Below are positions 1-7,700 of a DNA stretch of 10,845 nucleotides, in pieces. The notes under the pieces were generated by a model. It was not told the DNA's origin. It saw nothing but the letters and a program-made list of their open reading frames with translations, and ran no database searches. The DNA comes from JAXDLK01 sp034666665 (lineage in GTDB: Bacteria; Desulfobacterota; Binatia; JACPRU01), in assembly GCA_034666665.1 (NCBI GenBank), contig JAXDLK010000030.1, forward strand, positions 1-10,845, in the 5' to 3' direction. Position 1 is the stretch's first letter; every line of letters starts with the position of its first letter. The position numbers and the translations under genes are program-made.

Positions 1-549
1 GTTCCCTACGAGGCGATGGATCCGGAGATCCAGGAGGCCGTGCGCGCGAGCGACGAGGCGCTCGGCGGCTCGGAGTGGATCCAGTACTTCTGCCACCCGA
101 CCGAGTTCTACAAGAACTTCGCGAAGTTCTATTACGGGAACGTGGTCACGGATCGGAACGGCATCAGCGTCAAGATGACGGAGCTGATGCGACACGTGAT
201 CGCGGTCCACAACGCCTGCACCCTTTGAAGGAACGCCGTGTATGCCTCGGCGAGGCATCAAGGCTTGACCGACGAGATGGTGGACGCCGTACCGGAATTC
301 GCGAGCTCGCCGCTGTTCACGCCCGCCGAGAAGGCGGCGATGCGGCTTGCGGATGCGATGGGCGGGGCGCACAAGCAGCAGGATTTCGACGCGGTCTTCG
401 CCGAGCTCCGCAAGCACTGGACCGAGCCGCAGATCGTCGAGCTCGGCTGGCGGGCGAGCGTGTTCATCGGCTACGGCCGCCTCGTCTACGCGCTCGGCGT
501 CGACGCGATCGGTGCGTCGTGCCGCTTGCCGCAGCACGCGACGGGGTGA
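1..549 (+). CDS. AhpD-like/carboxymuconolactone decarboxylase family protein, probable selenoprotein (CxxU), 5'-partial
   Basis: The frame is open from base 1, so the true start lies just upstream. Bases 226-228 are an in-frame TGA; reading through it gives 182 residues, close to the usual length for this family. Counting from base 1, the AhpD-type signature E-x11-C-x2-C appears as E61, C73 and the TGA codon at 76, so the stop replaces the resolving cysteine and gives CTLU. The histidine expected four residues later is valine (V80). Downstream, the segments GLTDEMVDAV, the SPLF.P.EKAAMRLADA block and the ELGWRASVFIGYGRLVYALGV helix are typical of the family and stay in the same frame. No good ribosome site precedes 238, so a separate second gene is unlikely. 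Members act as thiol-dependent peroxidases or reductases, or as decarboxylases; a thiol/selenol redox role is inferred. The alternative is a pseudogene with a nonsense mutation. Confidence 0.8.
226..258 (+). promoter_or_regulatory. Putative Sec-encoding TGA and bacterial SECIS-like hairpin
   Basis: The TGA at 226-228 is followed by a perfect 7-bp stem (242-248 pairing with 252-258, ATGCCTC/GAGGCAT) closed by a GGC triloop at 249-251. Twenty nucleotides separate the TGA from the loop. Bacterial SECIS elements lie inside the coding region just after UGA, with the apical loop about 16-37 nt downstream and a G in the first two loop positions, and all of these hold here. The bulged U and GGUC-type loop of the E. 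coli fdhF element are absent. The hairpin is read through as coding sequence in the same frame. Confidence 0.65.
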
Positions 550-635
550 TCGCGGGAATCATCGCATAGGCGGAGAACGTTTCGACCGCAGCCGCGAGCG
601 GCCGCTTCACGATCGAGGTCGACACCGGATCGTAA

Positions 636-794
636 ACCCTCACCCCAACCCTCTCCCTGGAAGGGAGAGGCGGCCGGAACGATCGCCCTCTCCCATCCTG
701 GGACAGGGTGGCACCTATGTCCCTACCGATTCCCCTCTCCCATCCTGAGAGGGTGCCCGAAGGGCGGGTGAGGGTCAGGCCGGGTGAGGGTGCC
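636..794. repeat. Cluster of palindromic CCCTCTCCC-type intergenic repeats
   Basis: The 381-base gap between the first two genes contains this cluster. CTCTCCCT at 651-658 pairs with AGGGAGAG at 662-669. A second unit starts with CCCTCTCCCATCCTG at 686-700. A third has CCCTCTC (733-739) pairing with GAGAGGG (747-753), followed by a GGGTGAGGGT tail that recurs near 766-775 and 782-791. The same units recur at 8602-8728. These resemble the short extragenic palindromes scattered through many GC-rich genomes. No protein is encoded here, and I recognise nothing in 550-635. Confidence 0.75.
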
Positions 795-845
795 CAGCCG
801 GCGGCGGCCGTTCACCCGCGCCCGGGGCGCTACATCGCGGATTTC

Positions 846-873
846 TTGACACCTTTTTTGCCCGCGTGATACC
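846..873 (+). promoter_or_regulatory. Possible sigma70-type promoter for the cytochrome operon
   Basis: A perfect -35 hexamer TTGACA lies at 846-851, with a weak -10 candidate (GATACC, 868-873) after a 16-base spacer and a T-run in between. It sits about 60 bases upstream of the first start codon of the 931-8569 gene set, in AT-richer sequence than its surroundings. The -10 matches the consensus poorly, so this is a guess from position and the -35 box. Confidence 0.35.
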
Positions 874-930
874 CGCCGGGAGCTTTCTCGGGGACAGTAC
901 GACGTTCGCAGGCGACGCGACGGGGGTGGC

Positions 931-2388
931 ATGAGGGGCTCGCGCTTCATTCCGGTGGTGGGTGTGGTGTCCGTTGCGGTGGCGATGGCTCTGTCCGGGC
1001 CGACCGGGTGCGGCGGCAGTGGCGAGGGCTGCGACATCGATACGGCGGGAACCGTCGGCATCCTCACCGCCGGCCAGGTGCAGCAGGTGGTCGCGCAGGC
1101 GGCGAGCTTCGCCGCCGATCGGGGCCGGGCGGTCACGATCGCCGTCGCCGACCGTCAGGGGAACCCGCTGGCGATCTTCCGCATGACGGGCGCCGGCGGC
1201 GACGCCGGAGACGCCTACCTGCGGGCGCGCACGGCGGCCTTCTTCGGCACCAACGGCAACGCCTTCACCACCCGCACCGCCGCCTTCATTCTTCAGGATC
1301 AGTACCCGCCCGGCGTGCCGAACACGACCGCCGGTCCGCTCTTCGGCGTCGAGTTCTCGAGCCTCTCGTGCAGCGATATCCAGCGCCGCGGAGCCGATCT
1401 GGTCGGCAGCTCCCCGGTCGGCCTTTCCGGCACGCCCGGCGGCGTGCCGCTCTACGACGGGGAGTTCGCCGCGGGCGGCGTCGGCATCTCCGGCGGCGGC
1501 GACGCTCTCGCCGAGGAGCAGATCGCGCTCGCCGGCGAGCAGGGCTTCGAGCCCCCCGAGGCGATTCGCGGCGACCACATCGTCCTCGACGGCTTCCGCC
1601 TGCCGTTCACCGAGGCGCCGAAGCCCGACGTCACCGCCCGCGAAGTCGGCGGTACCTACGCGCTCGGACCGACGGGCACGGCGAGCACGGGCTTCCCGCG
1701 GCGCGATCTCGGCGGCATCGCCGTCGAGCAGCCGTTCGCGCCGGTCAACGGCAGCGCGCTCTCCGCCGGAGAGGTGCAGCAGATCCTCTTCCAGGCCGCC
1801 TCTCGCGGCGAGGGAACGCGCGCGGCGATCCGCAAATGCGGTCCGGCGAAGATCAACATCGCGGTCGTCGATCTCGGCGGCCGGGTGCTCGGCGTCGTGC
1901 GTACGCTCGACGCGCCGATCTTCGGCTTCGACGTCTCGGTGCAGAAGGCGCGGACCGCGCTCGCGTTCAGCGATCCGGGAAACTCGCTCGGCAGCGAGAT
2001 CCGCGGCATCCTCGGGGTGCCCGCCGGCGCGCCGCTCGCGGTCTCGACCCGCGCCGTCGGGTTCCTCTCGCAGAAGGATTACCCACCGGCCGTCGACGGC
2101 ACTGCGCCCGGGCCACTCCGCGGACGACAGCAGCAGCTCTCGCGCACCTGCGCGCCGTTCGGCAACGGCATCACCATCTTCCCGGGTGGGCTGCCCCTCT
2201 ACCGCGGCGGGGCGCTCGTCGGCGCGATCGGCATCAGCGGCGACGGCGTCGATCAGGACGAGATCATCGCCTCCGAAGGCACGCTGGGATTCGAGGCGCC
2301 CGAGGGGATCCGCACCGACAGGATCACCTTCCGCGGCACGCAGCTGCCGTACTTCAAGGAGCCGCGGAACCCCGGGCGCGGAACGTAA
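931..2388 (+). CDS. Exported protein with two HbpS/GlcG-like (DUF336) haem-binding-type domains
   Basis: 485 residues. A hydrophobic N-terminal signal (residues 5-22) leads to GPTGC at 23-27, a weak lipobox, so this may be a lipoprotein anchored at C27. Two homologous halves follow. Domain 1 (about 45-226) has LTAGQVQQVV, AVADRQGNPLAIF, ARTAAFF, a QYPPG turn and a GGVGISGGG loop near the end. Domain 2 (about 277-475) repeats this as LSAGEVQQIL, AVVDLGGRVLGVV, KARTALAF, DYPPAVD and GAIGISGDG. These are hallmarks of the HbpS/GlcG family (PF03928), some members of which bind or degrade haem; many are uncharacterised. The gene is 8 bases upstream of the barrel gene, so it probably shares its transcript. 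A haem-handling or scaffold role next to multihaem cytochromes is inference. The ATG at 931 is preferred because it gives the full signal peptide; the G-rich sequence just before it makes a poor ribosome site. Confidence 0.85.
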   Translation: MRGSRFIPVVGVVSVAVAMALSGPTGCGGSGEGCDIDTAGTVGILTAGQVQQVVAQAASFAADRGRAVTIAVADRQGNPLAIFRMTGAGGDAGDAYLRARTAAFFGTNGNAFTTRTAAFILQDQYPPGVPNTTAGPLFGVEFSSLSCSDIQRRGADLVGSSPVGLSGTPGGVPLYDGEFAAGGVGISGGGDALAEEQIALAGEQGFEPPEAIRGDHIVLDGFRLPFTEAPKPDVTAREVGGTYALGPTGTASTGFPRRDLGGIAVEQPFAPVNGSALSAGEVQQILFQAASRGEGTRAAIRKCGPAKINIAVVDLGGRVLGVVRTLDAPIFGFDVSVQKARTALAFSDPGNSLGSEIRGILGVPAGAPLAVSTRAVGFLSQKDYPPAVDGTAPGPLRGRQQQLSRTCAPFGNGITIFPGGLPLYRGGALVGAIGISGDGVDQDEIIASEGTLGFEAPEGIRTDRITFRGTQLPYFKEPRNPGRGT

Positions 2389-2396
2389 GGTTGATC

Positions 2397-4715
2397 ATGC
2401 GCGGGACGTCGGCGCTGGCGCTCGCGATCGTGCTGTTCGCGACGCACGGCTTCGCGGCGGAGCCTGAGCCCGCCGCGAGCGCACGATCGCCGGCGCCGTC
2501 GAGCCGACTACTCCGAGGCGCTCCGGCGAAGATTTCTCCCGCGGCGAGCTCGTCGTGGACCCACGTCGCGACCCAACCGTTTACGGCGACTTGGCAAGCA
2601 CTCACCAGCGGGGTGAGTGCGGCCCGACGGGCGGTACGTCGCGAGCCGACGCAGGCCGAGAAGCGCGCGCTCTTCCTGAAGCGCCTCGCCTGGGCGAACC
2701 GCATCGTCGCCGAGCGGCGCGCGCGGGAAGCAAAACGCGAGGCCGAGCGCACGGTCGAGTCGCAGCGTGGCGGCGAGGCCGCAGTCGCGATCGCCGCGGA
2801 AGCCGGGGATCACCCGGGGCCGGGGCTCGATGACGCAGCCGTAGTCGCGGCGCAGAACGGCGATGACGCCGGAGGCGCCGTCCGGGCGGAGCCCGACCCC
2901 GGTGCCGATGCCGCACTCGACCCGGAGCCGGAGCTCGCCGGCGCCGCCGGAGTCGAGGTCGATCCAAGGACGCGCGGACAGGAGCCGCCCAGCGGATTCG
3001 CCGGCCGGCCGCAGAGGATCCCCTCCGAGACGCGCGACGACTTCATCCCGATCGAGGACCGCTGGCGCATCGGCATGCCGCAGTGGGATCGTTACCCGAA
3101 ACGGCCGGGGGAATACCCGTACCAGCGCGGCCACTGGTGGGACCCGTACAATCAGAACCTCTTGAAGGGCGACTACCCGATCCTGCCGCCCGACAAGTTC
3201 CTCGTCTTCTCGCTGATCAGCGACACGCTCTTCGAGCCGCGCCGCATCCCCACGCCGATCGGCGTGTCGGCGGCGGATCGCGGCCGGACGCAGGAGTTCT
3301 TCGGCCAATCCGACCAGCTGCTCTTCAACCAGAACCTGGTGCTCTCGGTCGAGTTCTTCCAGGGGAACACCGCGTTCAAGCCGCGCGACTGGGAGTTCCG
3401 CTTCACGCCGGTCCTGAACGTGAACTACCTCGATGCCGGCGAGGCGAACGCCGTCAACATCAACTCCGCCGAGGGCGCGACGCGGACGGACGGTCACGTC
3501 GGCGTGCAGGAGCTCTTCTTCGAGTACCACGTGCGGGACCTGAGCCCCTGGTACGACTTCGTCTCGACGCGCACCGGCATCCAGGGGTTCACCAGCGACT
3601 TCCGCGGCTTCATCTTCTCGGACAACAACCTCGGCTTCCGCGTCTTCGGCAACTGGGAGTCGAACCGCCAGCAGTACAACCTCGCCTACTTCCGTCCGCT
3701 GGAGAAGGACACGAACAGCGGGCTCAATCGTCTCTTCGTCAACGACGCCTTCGATTCGCGCGAGGAGGACGTCGTCGTCGCGAACTGGTTCCGCCAGGAC
3801 ACGTTCTGGTACGGCTACACGACGCAGTTCTCGTTCCACTGGAACGGCGATCACGCGGATCACCTGCACTACGACAACAATCGCTTCATCACCCGGCCGG
3901 AGGCGATCGGCGACATCGTCCGCGGCGTCGGCATTCTCAGCCCCGACGAGATCGACCAGAACGACCCGAACCCGCCGGTGCGCGGCACGCCGGTCTTCCA
4001 CGACGTCGACGCCTTCTACCTCGGCTGGGCGGGCGAGGGTCACATCGGCCGGCTGAACGTCTCGCACGCGTTCTACGAGGTGCTCGGCCGCGACCAGCAC
4101 AACCCGATCGCCGGCCGGAAGACCGAGATCAATGCCCAGCTCGCGGCGCTCGAGCTCTCGGTCGATCGCGACTGGCTGCGTGCGAGGGCCTCGTTCTTCT
4201 GGGCGTCCGGCGACCCCGACCCGACGGACGACACCGCGCGGGGCTTCGACACGATCCTCGACAACATGAACTTCGCCGGCGCCGGGTTCAGCTACTGGAA
4301 CCGCCAGGGGATCCCGCTCGCGACCACGCGCGCGACGCTGGTGAACCGCTTCTCGCTGTTGCCGAGCCTCCGCTCGAGCAAGATCGAGGGGCAGCCGAAC
4401 TTCGTGAATCCCGGGCTCTTCCTCTACAACATCGGTGCCGACCTCGAGCTGACGCCGCGCCTGCGTGCGATCCTGAACCTCAACTATCTGCAGTTCGCCG
4501 AGACCAAGCCGCTGGTCGTGCTGCTGCAGCAGCAGGGCATCGACCGCGACATCGGCTTCGACTACTCGATCGGCTTGCAGTACCGCCCGCTCCTGATCGA
4601 CAACGTGATCGTGGTCGCGAGCGCGGCGGCGCTGACGCCGATGATGGGCTTCCGGGACGTGTTCGTCGGCGAGACGCTCTACTCGACGTTCCTGGCCGTG
4701 ACGCTCGCCTACTGA
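2397..4715 (+). CDS. Outer-membrane beta-barrel protein, putative porin partner of multihaem cytochromes
   Basis: 772 residues. A signal peptide (1-20, ending HGFA before AEPEP) leads to about 240 residues that are not barrel-like. These comprise a Ser/Ala/Pro-rich stretch, a strongly charged helix at about 82-125 (Lys/Arg/Glu heptad-like, probable coiled coil) and an acidic Ala/Asp/Gly/Pro segment to about 190. A Trp/Tyr-rich block at 219-262 (DRWRIG, QWDRYP, HWWDPYNQN, LKGDYP) precedes the barrel. From about 265 to the end, alternating polar/hydrophobic strands rich in Tyr, Phe and Asn continue to a C-terminal VTLAY, matching the terminal aromatic of barrels inserted by BAM. It contains no CxxCH. 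A weak AAGG ribosome site (2387-2390) overlaps the preceding stop codon. The stop TGA overlaps the next ATG by one base (TGATG), implying translational coupling to the cytochrome. A role as the sheath of an electron conduit is inferred from context; an unrelated channel is possible. Confidence 0.8.
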   Translation: MRGTSALALAIVLFATHGFAAEPEPAASARSPAPSSRLLRGAPAKISPAASSSWTHVATQPFTATWQALTSGVSAARRAVRREPTQAEKRALFLKRLAWANRIVAERRAREAKREAERTVESQRGGEAAVAIAAEAGDHPGPGLDDAAVVAAQNGDDAGGAVRAEPDPGADAALDPEPELAGAAGVEVDPRTRGQEPPSGFAGRPQRIPSETRDDFIPIEDRWRIGMPQWDRYPKRPGEYPYQRGHWWDPYNQNLLKGDYPILPPDKFLVFSLISDTLFEPRRIPTPIGVSAADRGRTQEFFGQSDQLLFNQNLVLSVEFFQGNTAFKPRDWEFRFTPVLNVNYLDAGEANAVNINSAEGATRTDGHVGVQELFFEYHVRDLSPWYDFVSTRTGIQGFTSDFRGFIFSDNNLGFRVFGNWESNRQQYNLAYFRPLEKDTNSGLNRLFVNDAFDSREEDVVVANWFRQDTFWYGYTTQFSFHWNGDHADHLHYDNNRFITRPEAIGDIVRGVGILSPDEIDQNDPNPPVRGTPVFHDVDAFYLGWAGEGHIGRLNVSHAFYEVLGRDQHNPIAGRKTEINAQLAALELSVDRDWLRARASFFWASGDPDPTDDTARGFDTILDNMNFAGAGFSYWNRQGIPLATTRATLVNRFSLLPSLRSSKIEGQPNFVNPGLFLYNIGADLELTPRLRAILNLNYLQFAETKPLVVLLQQQGIDRDIGFDYSIGLQYRPLLIDNVIVVASAAALTPMMGFRDVFVGETLYSTFLAVTLAY

Positions 4716-7700
4716 TGCGCCGGCCCCTGCTCATCGCGATCGTCTTCGCGCTCCTCGGTGTCGGCGCCGCGGGCGCCGCCGAAGTCGATCTGATGAGCCA
4801 GAAGCCCGAGCTCGTCGAGGCCAAGAATCAGGGCTGCGTCTCCTGCCACACCCGCACCGACTCGGCGACGATGCACGTGACCGACGTGCCGCTCGCCTGC
4901 GTCGACTGTCACGGCGGTACGGTGGGCGCGCGCGACGAGAGGACGGCGCACGTGCAACCGAGCCGCCGCGATCTCTTCCCGACGAGCGCCAACCCGATCC
5001 GCGCGGCCGCGCAGGTGCTGAAGGAGCGCGCCGACTTCATCCGCTTCGTGAATCCCGGCGACCTTCGAGTCGCCGACAAGAGCTGCGGCCTCTCCGGTTG
5101 CCACGACGACGTCGTCGCCCGCGTGCGGAAGAGCATGATGACGCACGGCGGAAGCCTCTGGGGCGCGGCGCTCTACAACAACGGCGCGGTGCCCGAAAAG
5201 AACACGCGCTTCGGCGAGAGCTACTCGCGAGACGGCGTGCCGCAGCGGCTCCGCCGGCCCGAGCCGCCGGACGAGGACCTCACGCGCAAGAAGGGCATCC
5301 TGCCTTTCCTGGATCCGCTCGAGCGCTGGGAGGTGAGCCAGCCCGGCAACATCCTGCGCATCTTCGAGCGCGGCGGGCGAAAGCAGCTCGAGCTCGGCAA
5401 CCCGAGCCCGCTCGAGCCCGATCCCCCCGGCAAGCCCGAGCGACGCCTCAGCCAGCGCGGCCTCGGCACGCTCAACCGCACCGATCCGGTGCTGATTGGC
5501 CTCCAGAAGACGCGGCTCCTCGACCCGGTCCTGTCCTTCTTCGGCACCAACGATCATCCCGGCGATTACCGCTCGAGCGGTTGCACCAGCTGCCACGTGA
5601 TCTACGCGAACGATCGCGATCCGCTGCACTCCGGACCCTACGCCAAGTTCGGCAACGGCGGCCGCACCGCGACGCTCGATCCGACGATCCCGAAGAACGA
5701 GGCCGGGCATCCCATCGAGCATCGGTTCACGACGGGGATCCCGTCGAGCCAGTGCGTCGTCTGCCACATCCATCCCGGCACCAACATGGTGATGACCTAC
5801 TTCGGGACGATCTGGTGGGACAACGAGAGCGACGGCGACAAGATGTATCCGCGAAAGCCGCAGCACCTCTCGCCCGAGCGGCAGGTCTACGACGTCGAGG
5901 CCTCGAACCCCGAGGGGGCGGCGCTCCGCGGTCTCTGGTCGGACAAGAGCTTCCTCGCGGACGTGTCGAAGCTGAATCCGAAGCTCGAGAACACGCAGTT
6001 CGCCGACTTCCACGGCCACGGCTGGGTCTTCCGCAACGTCTACAAGCGGGACGTCCAGGGGAACCTGCTCGACGGACGCGGCAAGAAGATCCCGCCGACG
6101 GATCCCGAGAAGTTCAAGAAGGCCGTCCACCTGATGGACATCCACCTCGAGAAGGGGATGCACTGCATCGACTGCCACTTCGAGCAGGATGCGCACGGGA
6201 ACGGCGAGCTCTACGGCGAGGTGAGGAACGCGATCGAGATCCAGTGCATCGACTGTCACGGCTCGATCTCAGGCTACGCGGACCCGACCGACAAGAGGTG
6301 GAAGACCACCGGCCCCGCCGGCGGAAACCCGCTCAAGAAGTACAACCGGACCGCGTTCGGCGCGCGCTTCTTCAAGAAGGACGGCAAGATCTTCCAGCGC
6401 TCGGCGGTCACCAAGGACGTCGAGTGGGAGGTCGTGCAGACGCGCGACACCGTCGATCCCGACAGTGCGCACTACAGCGAGTCTTCGCGCCTGGCGAAGA
6501 CGATGCGCGTCGACGGCAAGACCTGGGGGAACGTCCCCGACAAGCCGGCGGACCTCGCGCACCGCGACGACAAGATGACCTGCTTCGCCTGCCACAGCTC
6601 GTGGATGACGAGCTGCTTCGGCTGCCACCTGCCGCAGTCGGCGAACCGCCGGACGCCGATGCTGCACAACGAAGGCGAGCGCCTGCGGAACTGGACCTCG
6701 TACAACTACCAGGTCATTCGCGACGACGCCTACATGCTCGGCGTCGACGGCAGTGTCGTCGGCGGGCGGATCTCGCCCGCGCGCTCGTCGAGCGCCGTCG
6801 TCGTCAGCTCGCAGAACCCGAACCGCGAGTGGATCTACGTGCAGCAGCAGACCGTCTCGGGCGAGGGGTTTGCCGGCCAGGCGTTCAACACTCACGTGCC
6901 GCACACCGTGCGCGCGACCGAGACGAAGGTCTGCACGGACTGCCACCTGTCGGAGGACGGCGACAACAATGCGCTGATGGCGCAGCTCCTGACGCTCGGC
7001 ACGCAGATGACGAATTTCGTCGGGCGCTTCCTCTGGGTCGCGGAAGAGGAGGAAGGCCTCGAGGCGGTGGCGGTCACCGAGCGCGACGAGCCGCAGGCGG
7101 TGATCGGCTCGACGCTCCACCGCTACGCGTACCCCGATCTCTACGGGCGGCATGTCGCGAACCGCATGCGCCTCCAGGAGGCGTACCACCATCCCGGCAA
7201 CGACGTTCTCGACCTCCGCTGGATCGGCGGCCGCGGCGACGAGGTGCGGAGCCTGCAGCTCCGCGGCGAGTTCCTCTATGCGGCGAACGGACCGGGCGGG
7301 CTCCGCGTCTACGACGTCGCCAACGTCGACAACAAGGGATTCTCGGAGCGGATCGTCAGCGCGCCGGTGTCACCGTTCGGCCAGCGCCTCTACGTGAAGA
7401 CGCGGTACGCGACGTCGGTGGCGGCGCCGTCGACGCTCGCGGTGGATCCCTTGCGGAAGCGCTTCCCCGAGAACGAGGAAGGACCGATCCACCCGCTGTA
7501 CGCCTACCTCTACGTGACCGACTGGTACGAGGGGCTGATCCTCGTCGGCGCCGGGACGCTTCTCGACGGCAACCCCGAGAACAACTTCCTCGAGCGCGCC
7601 TTGACGTTCAACCCCGGCCACGCGCTCGACGGCGCCGTGCGCGTGCAGGTCATCGGCGAGTACGCGTACGTGCTCTGCCGCCGCGGCCTCGTCGTGGTGA

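Noticed and set aside
238..549. Separate 103-residue gene starting at GTG 238
   Set aside because: It is in the same frame as the upstream part, separated only by the single TGA at 226-228. Its start lies next to the hairpin and has no ribosome site, and the two parts together make one normal-length family member.
636..794. CRISPR array
   Set aside because: The units are palindromic, unevenly spaced and variable, without spacers of regular length.
1008..2396. Upstream extension of the barrel gene frame to ATG 1008
   Set aside because: This part is the shifted frame of the HbpS-like gene: Arg-rich with no family features. The signal peptide begins at 2397.
2508..4100. 530-residue antisense open frame
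   Set aside because: Val/Arg/Leu/Glu-rich mirror of the barrel gene, typical of GC-rich antisense frames; no recognisable domain.
3083..4714. Upstream extension of the ten-haem cytochrome frame to ATG 3083
   Set aside because: It overlaps the barrel gene in another frame and is Arg/Pro-rich. A clean signal peptide begins at 4715.
4709..6259. 516-residue antisense open frame
   Set aside because: Antisense shadow of the cytochrome gene with low-complexity composition.
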